A stretch of DNA of 64,000 nucleotides from assembly GCA_950106755.1 (NCBI GenBank), contig OX467086.1:30336001-30400000 (forward strand), given 5' to 3'. The stretch comes from Climacium dendroides. Its lineage: Eukaryota > Streptophyta > Bryopsida > Hypnales > Climaciaceae. Below are positions 11,821-22,905 of this stretch, one piece after another. The notes under the pieces were generated by a model. It searched no databases, was not told where the DNA came from, and saw only the letters and a list, made by a program, of their open reading frames with translations. Position 1 is the stretch's first letter. The number at the start of each line of letters is the position of its first letter. The translations under genes were made by a program, and so were the position numbers.

Positions 11821-14376
11821 ATGGATCATTTTCCATTACCTAGATTTGCATCAGCTCAGCTTAAGGTTCCTTGCATATCTAGAGGAGATTATGACAACGG
11901 TCCCTTCTCATCTTTCCCTTCTCGTCAGAATTGGGAGATCACACTCTACAAAAGTTCACTCGAAGAAGGCGTATCACATGCTGGAGAGACCCCTTCTGTT
12001 CAAGAGACCGAGGCTTTTCTGCAGACCTGGCTTTACTTTGGCACGCTCTTTGAAATTTTTGGGAAAAATGTAAATTTATTAGACTTTATTGCGAATGACG
12101 AGGGTGGCAATAGGTTTCTAAGCACTGTCAAGCTTACAAAGGTCATGAATGATTGGCTAGGTCAAAGCTTCAATGCAACAGATCCTAAAGATGTGCAGCA
12201 TGAAGCTCTCCTCTCTCTCTGCATTAGGGTTCGCTCTCATCTTGAGGAGCTCTATACCACACTCGGCGGCTTAATCAGTGTGCCTGAGCTAGCAGATTCC
12301 GGAACAGTAACTTCAACTGCAGCGCTAGGGGAGTCCCTTGAGAAATTTGTGGCAGTCATATACCATAAAACTTTAGGGATAAGAGATGTGGGTATCATGG
12401 TGAATATACTATGGGGTACACATTTCTCCAGATGGATCACCAATCACATGAAATCCTTAGGCTGGTGTCCCAGCAGTATCACAAGAGTGTCTAAGCAACA
12501 TGGCCCAGGTATAGGTCAACTACATTACTACTGCCATTTACCAGTCCCTCAGGGAGCCAAAGATCATTCTCTGTGCACTTCTGATTCTTGTCTAACTTTG
12601 AGAATTGACCCTAGCATCTATCACACCGTTCATACAAGCGTTTCTTGTGACTGTCCGGAATTAACCCTTGATGTTGAAAAGATTGGTGAAATTCTAGGTA
12701 GCAAACGACTGCCGCTTATCGAGGTGTCTCCCAATGGAGAGCCTGCACACGCAAATATCATTCTCAGAGAGGACGATGGCAACGTTGGCTTCGTTGCTAT
12801 CTCGCATGTGTGGGCTGATGGACTTGGCAACGTAAGGAACAACGCTCTTCCTGCTTGTTCATTGCAAGAGATATCCAGGCTAGTCAACGAGCTGCCAAGG
12901 AGCTCGTTGCAGCAGAGTGAGCACTGTATTCCATTCTGGATTGACAGTGTTTGCGTTCCAGTAGAGCCGATTCACTTGAAACAACTGGCTTTGAATTATC
13001 TTCGACACCCGTACGTGAACGCCGAGCATGTCCTTGTTCTGGATGAGTATCTACGCTCAGTAGATGTGCCCAAGGATTGTGACGGGGATTATGATGTGCT
13101 AGAGATCTTGGCCAGGGTATCTTGTGGCAACTGGTGTACTCGATTGTGGACAATGCAGGAGGGTCGATTGGCCAAGCGAATCTGGTTCCAGTTCAAAGAC
13201 AAAGCCATCGAACTCAGGGCCCTTTATGAGGCCACCTTAGCAAAGTCCATCTCTTCAACCAAGGGCGAAGAATACACGGAATTGCTTATTGACACAGCAA
13301 TGAAATGGCGAGCCACTCATCTTTTTGATCCGGCTCAGCTCGGCGATAACAACATATATGACCTTCGTTCACCATCCTTATTGCGTGATGCGTTCTGCTT
13401 CCGATCTGTCAGTTTTCCTCCAGATGAAGCCCTTTGCCTCTTCTGTATGGCTGGTTTAGATATGGAAAAAATCACATCCGTCCCGGCATCGGCTCCGCTG
13501 AGGATGAGAACATTCTGGAGTGAGATGCAGTCCGTGCCATCTGGTCTCCTCTTTTCAAAATGCCTCCAAAAACTCGACGAGCCTGGATTCCGATGGGCTC
13601 CATTGACTTTCATGGGTGTATTGCCTCCACGACACTGGGCCGGAGTCACAAAGGTGGAAGAGAACTCAGATGGTACACCCACGCTGCGTGGATTGTTGTC
13701 TAAGTTTCCTGGTTATATTTGCAGTGTACTCAACTGGCACTTGGTGAAACGTCTCGGAGGATTCACCTTCTGCAGTGGTGGAACTTGGTTCAACCTCTTT
13801 CTCAACAAGCCTTGGCACGAGAACTCTCCATACGTGCCACCAGACGGCCCCCAGAACATGGCAATCATTCTCATGGAACCTCTACGTGCTCAGGCAGTGC
13901 AATACTCATCTAAGAGCTCCCAGTATCCCATCTTGGATGAAAACTCAGATGGGGTGAAAAATAAGCCCAATTGGCATGACTACACGCAAGCAGTGATAGG
14001 TTGCATCACTGAAGAGGATGCTGGCACCAAGTACGTCAAGTGTATATATCATGCTGGTGTCAAGGTGATGAAGCCTATCGAACAGCTCATATTTGGTGCG
14101 GCTCTCAATTGCGTCTTAATGGCACTTTCAGATGAAGATGAAACGTACAGCCCTGAGCAACTGGCTATCCAGCTTACGACGGCATACTTTGATAAATATC
14201 CGGCGGTTTCCATTGCTTGTCAATCATGGGACTGTGAATCCTGCTTCTATGCTGAAGGGCAGGCTACAGGAGAAGAACGTTTTGCAGCTCTTATTTATGA
14301 GATGGGCATGCATTCAATGGTCCGCAATGCTATCACTGTTGAAGTACCAGAGGAACAGTCTTGGTGTGTTGATTGA
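11821..14376 (+). CDS. HET-domain protein 1, fungal-type (851 aa, intact, intronless)
   Basis: The HET (heterokaryon incompatibility) domain occupies roughly residues 320-480: VAISHVWADGLGN at about 325, then FWIDSVCVP at about 372, VLVLDEYL at about 400 and RLWTMQEGRLAKRIW at about 440. It is preceded by a Cys/His-rich stretch (about residues 220-285: HYYCHLP, CTSDSC, SCDCPEL) that could bind metal and is typical of the large class of fungal HET proteins. The N-terminal 200 residues and C-terminal 350 residues have no domain I know. In fungi HET proteins trigger cell death after non-self fusion; plant homologues are little studied, so the role here is unknown. The start follows a GAA AUG context with upstream stops; no intron is needed. 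No transmembrane segment or signal peptide is evident. Confidence 0.85.
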   Translation: MDHFPLPRFASAQLKVPCISRGDYDNGPFSSFPSRQNWEITLYKSSLEEGVSHAGETPSVQETEAFLQTWLYFGTLFEIFGKNVNLLDFIANDEGGNRFLSTVKLTKVMNDWLGQSFNATDPKDVQHEALLSLCIRVRSHLEELYTTLGGLISVPELADSGTVTSTAALGESLEKFVAVIYHKTLGIRDVGIMVNILWGTHFSRWITNHMKSLGWCPSSITRVSKQHGPGIGQLHYYCHLPVPQGAKDHSLCTSDSCLTLRIDPSIYHTVHTSVSCDCPELTLDVEKIGEILGSKRLPLIEVSPNGEPAHANIILREDDGNVGFVAISHVWADGLGNVRNNALPACSLQEISRLVNELPRSSLQQSEHCIPFWIDSVCVPVEPIHLKQLALNYLRHPYVNAEHVLVLDEYLRSVDVPKDCDGDYDVLEILARVSCGNWCTRLWTMQEGRLAKRIWFQFKDKAIELRALYEATLAKSISSTKGEEYTELLIDTAMKWRATHLFDPAQLGDNNIYDLRSPSLLRDAFCFRSVSFPPDEALCLFCMAGLDMEKITSVPASAPLRMRTFWSEMQSVPSGLLFSKCLQKLDEPGFRWAPLTFMGVLPPRHWAGVTKVEENSDGTPTLRGLLSKFPGYICSVLNWHLVKRLGGFTFCSGGTWFNLFLNKPWHENSPYVPPDGPQNMAIILMEPLRAQAVQYSSKSSQYPILDENSDGVKNKPNWHDYTQAVIGCITEEDAGTKYVKCIYHAGVKVMKPIEQLIFGAALNCVLMALSDEDETYSPEQLAIQLTTAYFDKYPAVSIACQSWDCESCFYAEGQATGEERFAALIYEMGMHSMVRNAITVEVPEEQSWCVD

Positions 14377-14851
14377 CATCATCAAGATATTATACATACA
14401 CCCCAGGGTTGTCACACCTGGGGAGAATATTTGGTTGTCCCAGATGCTGATGTTGCTGCTGAATCGTGTTTTGTACAGTACGTTTATAGTGCTCATGTTT
14501 CATAGAGTCTGGGGAAACAATGGCAAGGAAATAGAGTTTAGGCAGATGAGATGAAGGTAGTTGGTTGGACCTTCTTGGTACCATGTTTGTGTTGGAGGCC
14601 GTAGATTTAGATTAGTGATACACTAGTGACAGTTGCTGAATCAGAATGTATTGGAATATTGGTCATGATCATAGGAATGATCATAGGAAGACAGTACTAT
14701 GGACAATTTTAACAAACCAAAATTCAATGCATTTGAACTAAAACTATGATCTGCACATATTACTAGAAGAATGTCTCATTTTCTCTCTTTTGTCACAAGT
14801 GGTGAACTAAGTCATTGCAAAAATTATAGTGGGCGTTGATGTCTTCCATTT

Positions 14852-15145
14852 TTATGGTACCTTTGTGAAGCTCGTGGAAAGTCTATCTTGTGGATTTTGC
14901 ATGCCACAGAGAGTGGGTTTGAATATAGGCTCTACGTTTAAATCTTTCTCATCTTCAAGTATCATGATGTGAAGGATGGTGCATGCGATCATCACGTCTG
15001 TGATGATATCCAACTTCCAAAACTTCACTGGTTTTGTCAAAATCTCCCATCTTAATTGTTGGACACCAAAAGTATGTTCAACGTCCTTCCTGCATCCCTC
15101 CTGCATATGTGCAGTTTGTTTGCTATTGACTAGATATTGCATCAC
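14852..15145 (-). pseudogene. PIF/Harbinger transposase C-terminal fragment
   Basis: The peptide QEGCRKDVEHTFGVQQLRW...FWKLDIITDVMIACTILHIMI is the conserved end of the plant Harbinger transposase family (Plant_tran / DDE_Tnp_4), including the last acidic catalytic region (KDVE) and the ACTILH motif. Only about 97 codons remain. No upstream catalytic blocks, Myb ORF or inverted repeats were found, so this is a remnant. It lies 0.5 kb past the end of HET gene 1 on the opposite strand. Confidence 0.75.
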
Positions 15146-16019
15146 TATTATTTTCCTATAATCGCCAAATTATATATACTTTATTGAACAACTTTATGAA
15201 ACATGGTAGTTATACACTAAATTATAATGTTATTGAAAAAACAATAATAATAGAAATGCATTAAAACAATGATTGTGATTAACCCCTAAAATTCCTATCA
15301 ACCCGTTTTGGGTTGATTGGATTTTGGGCAGCCCCCAAGGTGTATATTTAATTATATGCTTTTTCAAATCTTTTTTTACAAATATTTTGTATGGACACCG
15401 AGAGCTTTCCAACAATACCAAGCATGTCCAATTCCAATACCATATGAGTGAGATATGATGAAAAGTTCAAAACGTTTTTTATTAAATTCTTTTGTATTTT
15501 CTACTAGAGCTTCTAGATGTAGCCATGTGGAAAAATCTGCAACCTATGTCGGTAGTACCCTATGTAGGGCAAATTTTGGGAGGATATGCCCCCAAAATTT
15601 GGGGTTTTCACCTCCTCGACACTGGAGGTTGCGTACTTTTGGAAGGGGACACATGCTGATGCTCCACTGCACTTTGTATTTCACTTCGGAATTAGAAAAT
15701 TATCATTAATGTTAAAGTTGCAATATGAACTAGCACAGCCTTGGTTTTAGAATTGCATTCTAATACTGTGCCTCGATACATTGCACAAAACAAGCATCCG
15801 TACCCATCTGCAATACAAACCCCTGTATTTTGTACCATACATGTGAGTAGTACTAATTTAGATCAAAGAACGTGTTCCTTTAGCAGATGTATCTATTTAT
15901 GCAATAAAGGTTCTTTACTTGTTTCCAAACAAAAAAAACAAAAAAAAAGAACCTAGGTTTTTTGGCAGGTGCAGTGCCCCTAGGAAATCATGGCCTTTCA
16001 GGAAAAAAAATGCTATTAC

Positions 16020-16400
16020 CTTACATACTGAAAATAATATATATGTTAACATAATATATAATAAATTATAAATTAAATATATATAACATTATAAATATAT
16101 ATAATTTTACATTACATTATTATATAACATATTATTTCATAAATAAATTATATATTATATATTGATACTATACATAGGTGATAAAATATTAATATAATAT
16201 AATATATTAATATATAATTATAATTATTACATGTATAATATATATTATATATAATAATATATTATATAATATATTACTAATATATAAATATTTTAATATT
16301 TAATATTTAACATAGTTATTACATAATATTTAATATTAATACATAGTATTACATTCAATATATAATTATATATTCATAATTAACATATAATATATAATGT
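16020..16400. repeat. Low-complexity AT tract
   Basis: Almost pure A/T, dominated by 'ata', 'tataat' and 'aatatt' words, including near-palindromic TATA stretches. It has no coding potential and may act as a local melting point or simply be slipped satellite DNA. Confidence 0.85.
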
Positions 16401-17000
16401 GATACATAATTTTGTACGCCTGTCTTGCCTGTTGCAACCATGCCCCACACCATCTCAGACTACTGCTACCCACAACATTACACCACATACCATAATCAAT
16501 CTACATCAACAGCACACCTTAACATCCATAACATCACCTAAAACACTACATACAACCACCTGTGCCCACCAATCAACAAAGGCAATCCAGCCAGACAATG
16601 CAAAGCTCCAGATCATGACGAACTTCCCCCAAAACACCACACAACACCCCTGCATGTTCCACACTTGATGTAAACATTACCCAACCCGTCACTCCAAAGA
16701 CATAACCTTCCCTACACATACTCCTCCACAACACCCACCTGATCAAAATATGCATTCTGCACGCGTACATGGTCCTGCACCTCTTCCCTCATATCTGCCT
16801 ACATGTTCGCTACAAACCACATCCCCAGTCACCCAACACATGCACCACAACCAAGTACATTCACCCAACACCCTCTAAACCCAGCAACGTCACATGCAGT
16901 TGTTCACAAATTTTACAGACGGAGTCGCCCGTCTCCAGCCATGTCGTAGGAGCCTGCACTTCCTGCCCCGCAAGCCCATAATGATCCAACCACTCGGTAA
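16401..17000. other. G-depleted, C/A-rich segment without a gene
   Basis: The plus strand is strikingly poor in G ('accacc', 'cacaac', 'acatcc' words) over about 550 bp, between the AT tract and the CACTA element at 17102. The reading frames are an effect of this bias and have no recognisable domain. Origin unknown. Confidence 0.5.
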
Positions 17001-17390
17001 TTATAACAGTGGAAATAATGGTTTAATCACAATCTTCATCAACCTTCCTTCTTGGCATCAATATAGGGGTAAACCAAAGTGTCATTGTATTGAACTTGAT
17101 ACACTACAACAAAAGCAGTGTTTTATGACTGCAAAATATGACTGCAGTGAGTCGTAAAATCAAAAAATATGACTCACACAGAAATCACTGTAGATGACTC
17201 GGGATATGACTGACTCCAGTCGTTTGAAAGCAGTCACTTTAAACATCAATCATATTGACAGTCAAATAAGTTGAAGGGTATAAATACCCATATTTAGTCA
17301 TAGTATGCCAACATGACGTATACTTTGACTCTCTTAGGGGGGTCTTGACTTTTTGTTGAGTTGCCCGGGCAAACAAAAAAATCCTACGTG

Positions 17391-17745
17391 GAATATGATT
17401 GCGGTGAGTCATATTTTTTGATGATGTGGAATATGACTGCAATGAGTCATATTTTTTTATGATATGAAATATGACTGCGGTGAGTCATATTTTTTCATGA
17501 CATGGAATATGACTACAGTGAGTTATATTTTGTAGTGATGTGAAATATGACTGTAGTGAGTCATATTTTGCAGTGATATAGAATATGACTATAGTGAGTT
17601 ATATTTTGCAATGATGTGAAATATGAGTGTAGTGAGTCATATTTTGCAATGATGTGGAATATGACTATGGTGAGTCATATTTTGCAGTAACACGAAATAT
17701 GACTTTTTCCAATCATATTTTTGAATGATGTGTAAAACAATTATT
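17391..17745. repeat. Tandem 37-38 bp repeats with palindromic ATATGACT...AGTCATAT core
   Basis: About nine units start at intervals of 37-38 bp (for example 17391, 17429, 17466, 17504). Each has GAATATGACTGCAGTGAGTC or a close variant, then 'atatttt' and 'gatgatgtg'. Each unit holds the inverted pair ATATGACT / AGTCATAT. They lie inside the left part of the CACTA element and match its subterminal motif. Confidence 0.85.
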
Positions 17746-18289
17746 TTCAGTCATATTTTTTGATGATTTGTAAAACAACTATGTGTAGTCATACATCAAC
17801 ATAATTTAGTAATTAAGTAAGAGAATCCATTTAATTAAAAATGAATACATATGATTTCTTAAATGGGCAAAAATTAATCACATTAGAAAGTCAAATACAA
17901 GAAAAATTGTGATTTTTTTAAATAACATTTATTAATTACTAACACAAAATATATCACAATGGCTCTTTATATATTTCCACATACTTGTAGAACCTATAAT
18001 CCAGTAAAAATGTAAAGATGTTACCTCTTTTGTATTGCAAGTAGCCTTTAATAACTTCATTTCAATCTCCAATGCCTACATGTATAAACAAGAAGGTTAG
18101 TTTTCAATAAATGAACAATATAATTCAAACTTTAAAGATTTAAAGCACTACAAAATATGTAAACATGTTTAAGATAAAAAAAAGTTATAATCATTATATA
18201 TTCAAAAATTATAAATAACAAAAAAAAAATAACAATGATGATAGAGAGACTAAGAAGCAAAAAGTAGCAAAAAAAAAGAAACAAAAACT

Positions 18290-19262
18290 AAGTGACATTA
18301 TGATTGCAAAATATGACTGCAAAATATGACTAGGAGGCAAGAAAAAGAAAAACCTAAGATGGAAGAAGAAACAAAAATTAAAAAGCAAGAAGAAGCAAAA
18401 TCTAAGATGGAAAAAAAAGTAAAATTTAAGATGGAAGAAGAAGCAAAGGTTAGGAGGCAAGAAGAAGTAAAATCTAAGAAGGAAAAAGGAGCAAAACTTA
18501 AGAAGGAAGAAGAAGCAAAATTTAAGAAGAAGCAAAATTTAAGAAGAAGAAGAAGCGAAATCTAAGAGGAAGAAGAAGCAAAATCTAAGAGGAAGAAGAA
18601 GCAAAATCTAAAAAGCAAAATTTAAGAAGCAAAAAGAAGCAAAACCTAAGAAAGAAGAAGAAGCAAGTCTAAGAAGCAAGAAGGAAGAAGGAACAAGATC
18701 AAGTAAGAAGAAGCAAGAAGAAGAAAACCTAAGAGGCAACAAGAAACAAAACTTAGAAAACAACAAAAACAAAAAAGAAGAAGCAAAACCTAAGTAGGAA
18801 GAAGATACAAACCTAAGAAATAAGAAGTAAGAAGGAGCAAGATCAAGTAAAAAGAAGCAAAAGCTAAGTAGGAAGAAGAAGCAAACCTAAGAAGCAAACC
18901 TAAGAAGTAAGAAGTAAGGAGCAAGATCAAGTAAGAAGAAGCAAGAAGAAGAAAACCTAAGAGGCAACAAGAAACAAAACTTAAGAGGTAAAAACAACAA
19001 AGAAGAAGAAGCAAAATCTAAATAGGAAAAAGAATCAAAACCTAAGAAATAAGAAGAAGTAAGAAGAAGCAAGAAGAAGAAAAACCTAAGAAACAACAAA
19101 AAACAAAACTTAAGAAGCAACAAAAACAAAGAAGAAGAAGCAAAACCTAAGAAGTAAGAAGTAAGAAGAAGCAAGAAGAAAAAAACCCTAAGAAGCAACA
19201 AAAAACAAAACTTAAGAAGCAACAAAAACAAAGAAGAAGAAACAGAAAAGAAAGAAGAAGGG
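18290..19262. repeat. Purine-rich GAAGAAGCAAAA-type satellite
   Basis: Nearly 1 kb of plus-strand A and G with recurring 'gaagaagcaaaacctaagaag' type words. It can be read as Lys/Glu-rich or, on the other strand, Leu/Phe-rich peptide, but the frames shift repeatedly and the two-strand openness is a by-product of the composition. I do not call a gene here. Some longer units repeat at about 120-150 bp around 18850-19240. Confidence 0.8.
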
Positions 19263-19794
19263 GCAAAAAGAGGAGTGGCTACAAAAAGTGGCCACTAGGG
19301 TTTCAAAACCCTAAATTAGTGGCAACTACAAAAAAATGATTTAAAAAAAATATGACTACAAAAAAATCCTATGTGGAAAAATATGACTAGGTATTTTCTA
19401 AATATATTCCCTACTCAAATTGTTTTTGGGCTGCCCTAAAAAAAAATCTTACTATTATAAAGATGTAATTGCAAAATATGACTAGAAAATATGACTGGAC
19501 GTTCCCTAAATATGTTCCCTATCGTTCTCTATGAAGTATTTTGGTGTTCCCAATGGCCATATATTATACGGCCATGATGTATAAGGCTAGAATATGATTC
19601 GCAGTCATATTTGTAGTCATATTTTTTTTACCTTCAAAAATATGACTACAAGCAGTCGCTAGTCATCCTCAGTCATAATTCTACAGTCATAAAATACTGC
19701 CATTGTTGTAGTGATATTTCTGCGTTAGAGTTAATAGAAACATCAAGTTGTTTGTGTTGAAATCCTCGCGGTTTTCTTTTAGTGATAGTACTTG

Positions 19795-20149
19795 AATGGA
19801 AGGTAAAAATGGTGGACAAGGTGATCATGACCATTCTTCATTTCCGGAGGAGAATGAAGCATTTGGACCCCATGTTCAATCTCTAGAGAATGGACCTCCC
19901 ACAAGCCAACAAAAGAGTGGCAAGTCCCCAATTTTTGAAGATTGAGAATGGGAAGAAGGTGTGACAACACCTATTCAAACTCGCATGCCACTTCAGATAA
20001 TTGCATATGGAAAAAAAAAGCTCACCAAGAGGGCAATGAATCTAATACACAAAGGCACTGCATCAAAGCACCCATGATTGCGTAAGAGCATTGATCCGCA
20101 AGACCCTTTGTCAATCTTCTACCTCACCGACTGCCTCAATCTCTTATAA
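19795..20149 (+). pseudogene. Decayed reading frame of unknown origin
   Basis: An ATG at 19795 opens a codon-like stretch (MEGKNGGQGDHDHSSFPEEN...) interrupted in frame by TGA near 19944 and again near 20077, and ending at TAA. The sustained frame and charged residues suggest a former coding region. No family is recognised. It begins 80 bp after the CACTA element. Confidence 0.25.
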
Positions 20150-22780
20150 TAGAAGCATCCCACTTCCTCAATAGTTGAGTGGGCTCTAATACTCTAACTT
20201 CATTGCTTCCTAGTTCCTTCAACCAAGTTAACTTCACCATTGGCAATCTACAATAGTCTACTCTAAAAGTAACCTTTTAAGAATTGATTGCCTTTGGGGG
20301 GAAGCTAAACTCTTTGAAACAATTCTTAGTAAATTTTGGTAGGAAGAAATATGGAATTGGCATCTAATCCAAGTCATTTCATAATTTTTGAATCCTCAAT
20401 GAATTAGTCACAATTTTTAAAGTTGAAACACAATGGTCATTAAAAGCAACCACCTCTTGAAACGTACACTACTAGTACATTAAAGAAAGCAAAGTGTAGC
20501 TCTCTACTAGTGGTTGCTATTAGAACAAGGTCACTTTTAGTGCAAACTACTTTACATGACAGGATCAAAAGCATCTCCTTGAATGCTTCTTAGCAATTTC
20601 TTTTGTGACATGAAATTGAAAGTTATGGATTCATAAATGCAAATTTTGGCTATTGATGTCCCATAATTCCTTAATACTTATACTTCTTTATACAAATTTG
20701 CCTTAATTATAAGTCTAATTGACTTGATCATTGACTTGATCGTTGGCCTCTAGCCACAATCATGAAGTAATAATGAAAGATGTTCAAAGAAAAATGCAAA
20801 ATAATTTAAATTTAAAACTTGAACTTTTTGTGTCAATATCTACTTCTTAAAAAGTAGGAAAAGGTAAAATATTACCAATTATGTGAATGCCTACAATATA
20901 TACATTGACTAAGCTTGATAAGCTTGATTTTAGGTTGCATCTAATGATCCTGTATTCATTGTTATAACTGGTCCTTGTGTATGCAAATGATGTGCTATGT
21001 GATAAAAAAAATTCAATTTATTTGATTTAGAAGCAATGATTATATGGCCTAAACCAATTCAAATTCCAAGTCAATTCAAACATATTGATGTTGAATTCAA
21101 TTCTAACATCACCACTACCTAGTACATTGAATGAAGTAGGAAATAAAGGGACTCAACCTTTTATTCTAAAGTAACTAGTTGCTTTGTTCAAGAATGTCAC
21201 ATATCTCTTTCTAATCTATATATCCATTTACTTGTTTATTGGGGCTTGCTCTTTCAAAGAGAGTTTATTACATTGTGATTAAAAATTGAATTTATTTAGA
21301 TATCATGTTTCACATTGTTGGACCATATTCCAAGTGCATTTTTGACAAGTTCTCAAATGATTCTTCCATATCCAATTGGTGTCCTTCATTTCCAATATGA
21401 TCTTTAAGTTCTCATCATATTCACATACTTTCCTACGTTTTTAAAATCCCAAGTTTCCATGTTCTTCTTAAGTTTTTATAATATTCTCAAATACTCATTA
21501 TGTTCCTATATTATTCCCATGTTTTCATCACATTCCCATAGTAATCCCATGTTTTTTTTACACATTCTCAATATGTTCGTTAACCCTCAATGATACCAAA
21601 TTTTTTTGTAACTTTAGATGATTGAAACTTGAGGAGCTATTTTTCCTTTACCTAGCATTTGATTTTGATGAAATTTAAACAAATTTGGGTTGAATTCCAA
21701 TTGAAGCCTAGTTTTTGTAGCAAAAATTTCACCTCAATTGAAGGTATTGAGAAGATTTGACAAGCATTTTAATACAATATATGGGATTTCAGTTTGAATA
21801 TCTTTACCTTGTAAAATTTAGACCATTTTTTGACATTGAAAAGTTGTTTTTGGACACTTCAATGCTTCCTAATAATATTTTTGGATACTAATATGTTTTT
21901 ACGGTTATACTAAACAACTTCCTAGGGTTGAAAGTTATTTCATTGAAAAGGTTTAGTAATAGAATTTATACTCTAACCACTAACTAGATTTGAGAATAAT
22001 TTTTTAAAATTAAAATATTATGATCTTCCAATCTACATGGCCATATCACTTCAAATTTGATCAACATCATCTACAATAAGTCTATTACAAGATTTCTATA
22101 TCTTGTTCCCATTTAGGCCTATGACACTTCAAAAGCAATGATGTTTTAAGACTTAAAAAAGATAAGAACCTTTAGGGGGTAAATTTCTTAAATGTTCCCC
22201 AAATTTACACTACTACACATTCTCAAAGTCCATACATATTCAAAAACTAGCAAGGGTCTTATATCTATCAATATCTTGTTTCTATTCATGCAGCACTCTG
22301 GAAATGCAGCAACTTCTTAGATGGTGGTATTGAATCCCAACATGACCCTAAACCCTCATGCCTCAATTTTTAATACTATCACATACAAAATGCCAACACA
22401 ACCTAACGATCCAAAACACCACTATCAAGACTCAACTATGCTTCTGAAAGAAAGGTAAGTCATCCAATAATTAGGCTAAAACAACATGAATTCAAAATGC
22501 TTTGTCTCCTAAAGCAACTGTATCAACAAAGCCCTGTTATACATAACTGGTATACTCGTTACTTCGTTCCCTCTCCAGCTCTGCTCTACTTGCTGAACAA
22601 TTTCTAGTTGCGCAAGGTGAATTGTAGACCATGTAAAACATTGTTAACAAAACAAACACATTGTGTATACCCTGAGGCAACTTGCCACTCAATCATAGAG
22701 CAGGATTAGTAGTTAGGTTTATGGTAATCCTTCAAGATAATATAAGCATACTTCAAATCAATTGTCTAGTTGGTCTGATT
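20150..22780. other. AT-rich stretch, no feature recognised
   Basis: No long reading frame, clear repeat boundary or RNA gene could be seen. Local runs such as 'ttcccatgtttt' recur around 21380-21560 and suggest old, diverged repeats. Confidence 0.5.
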
Positions 22781-22788
22781 TGATGGCT

Positions 22789-22905
22789 TCACATAGAATG
22801 CCTTCGAAACTGGTTGTTGCCCATAATGACTTCCGGCAAGTTTGCTACAGAATGCCTTCGAAACTTGTTGTTGGCCACAATGACTTCCGGCAAGTTTGCA
22901 ACATG
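22789..22905 (-). repeat. Tandem 51-bp duplication at the 3' end of HET gene 2
   Basis: Two nearly identical 51-bp units encode the last residues, each giving FRRHSVANLPEVI-NN and joined in frame. The unit length is a multiple of three, so it extends the protein by 17 residues without breaking it. Confidence 0.8.

Larger units (their letters stand above)
17102..19713. mobile_element. Complete non-autonomous CACTA element (2612 bp, TSD ATA)
   Basis: It starts CACTACAACAAAAGCAGTG and its far end, reverse-complemented, reads CACTACAACAATGGCAGTA, both followed by TTTTATGACTG. The flanks are ATA (17099-17101) and ATA (19714-19716), a 3-bp target duplication as CACTA elements make. No transposase is present. 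Both ends are crowded with AATATGACT / AGTCATATT words, which look like subterminal binding sites. The interior is a purine-rich GAAGAA tract. It probably moves using proteins from a related full element. Confidence 0.85.

Noticed and set aside
14395..14430. CCCCAGG...CCTGGGG inverted repeat after HET gene 1, considered as a terminator-like hairpin
   Set aside because: Seven-bp stem only, no T-run needed or expected in a eukaryotic gene; not supported as a functional element.
17391..17745. Evenly spaced repeats that could be taken for a CRISPR array
   Set aside because: Units are contiguous, without unique spacers, and match the ends of the CACTA element; the context is eukaryotic.
18209..19231. 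Lys/Glu-rich and Leu/Phe-rich open frames on both strands
   Set aside because: They are by-products of a GAAGAA-type purine satellite and shift frame repeatedly.
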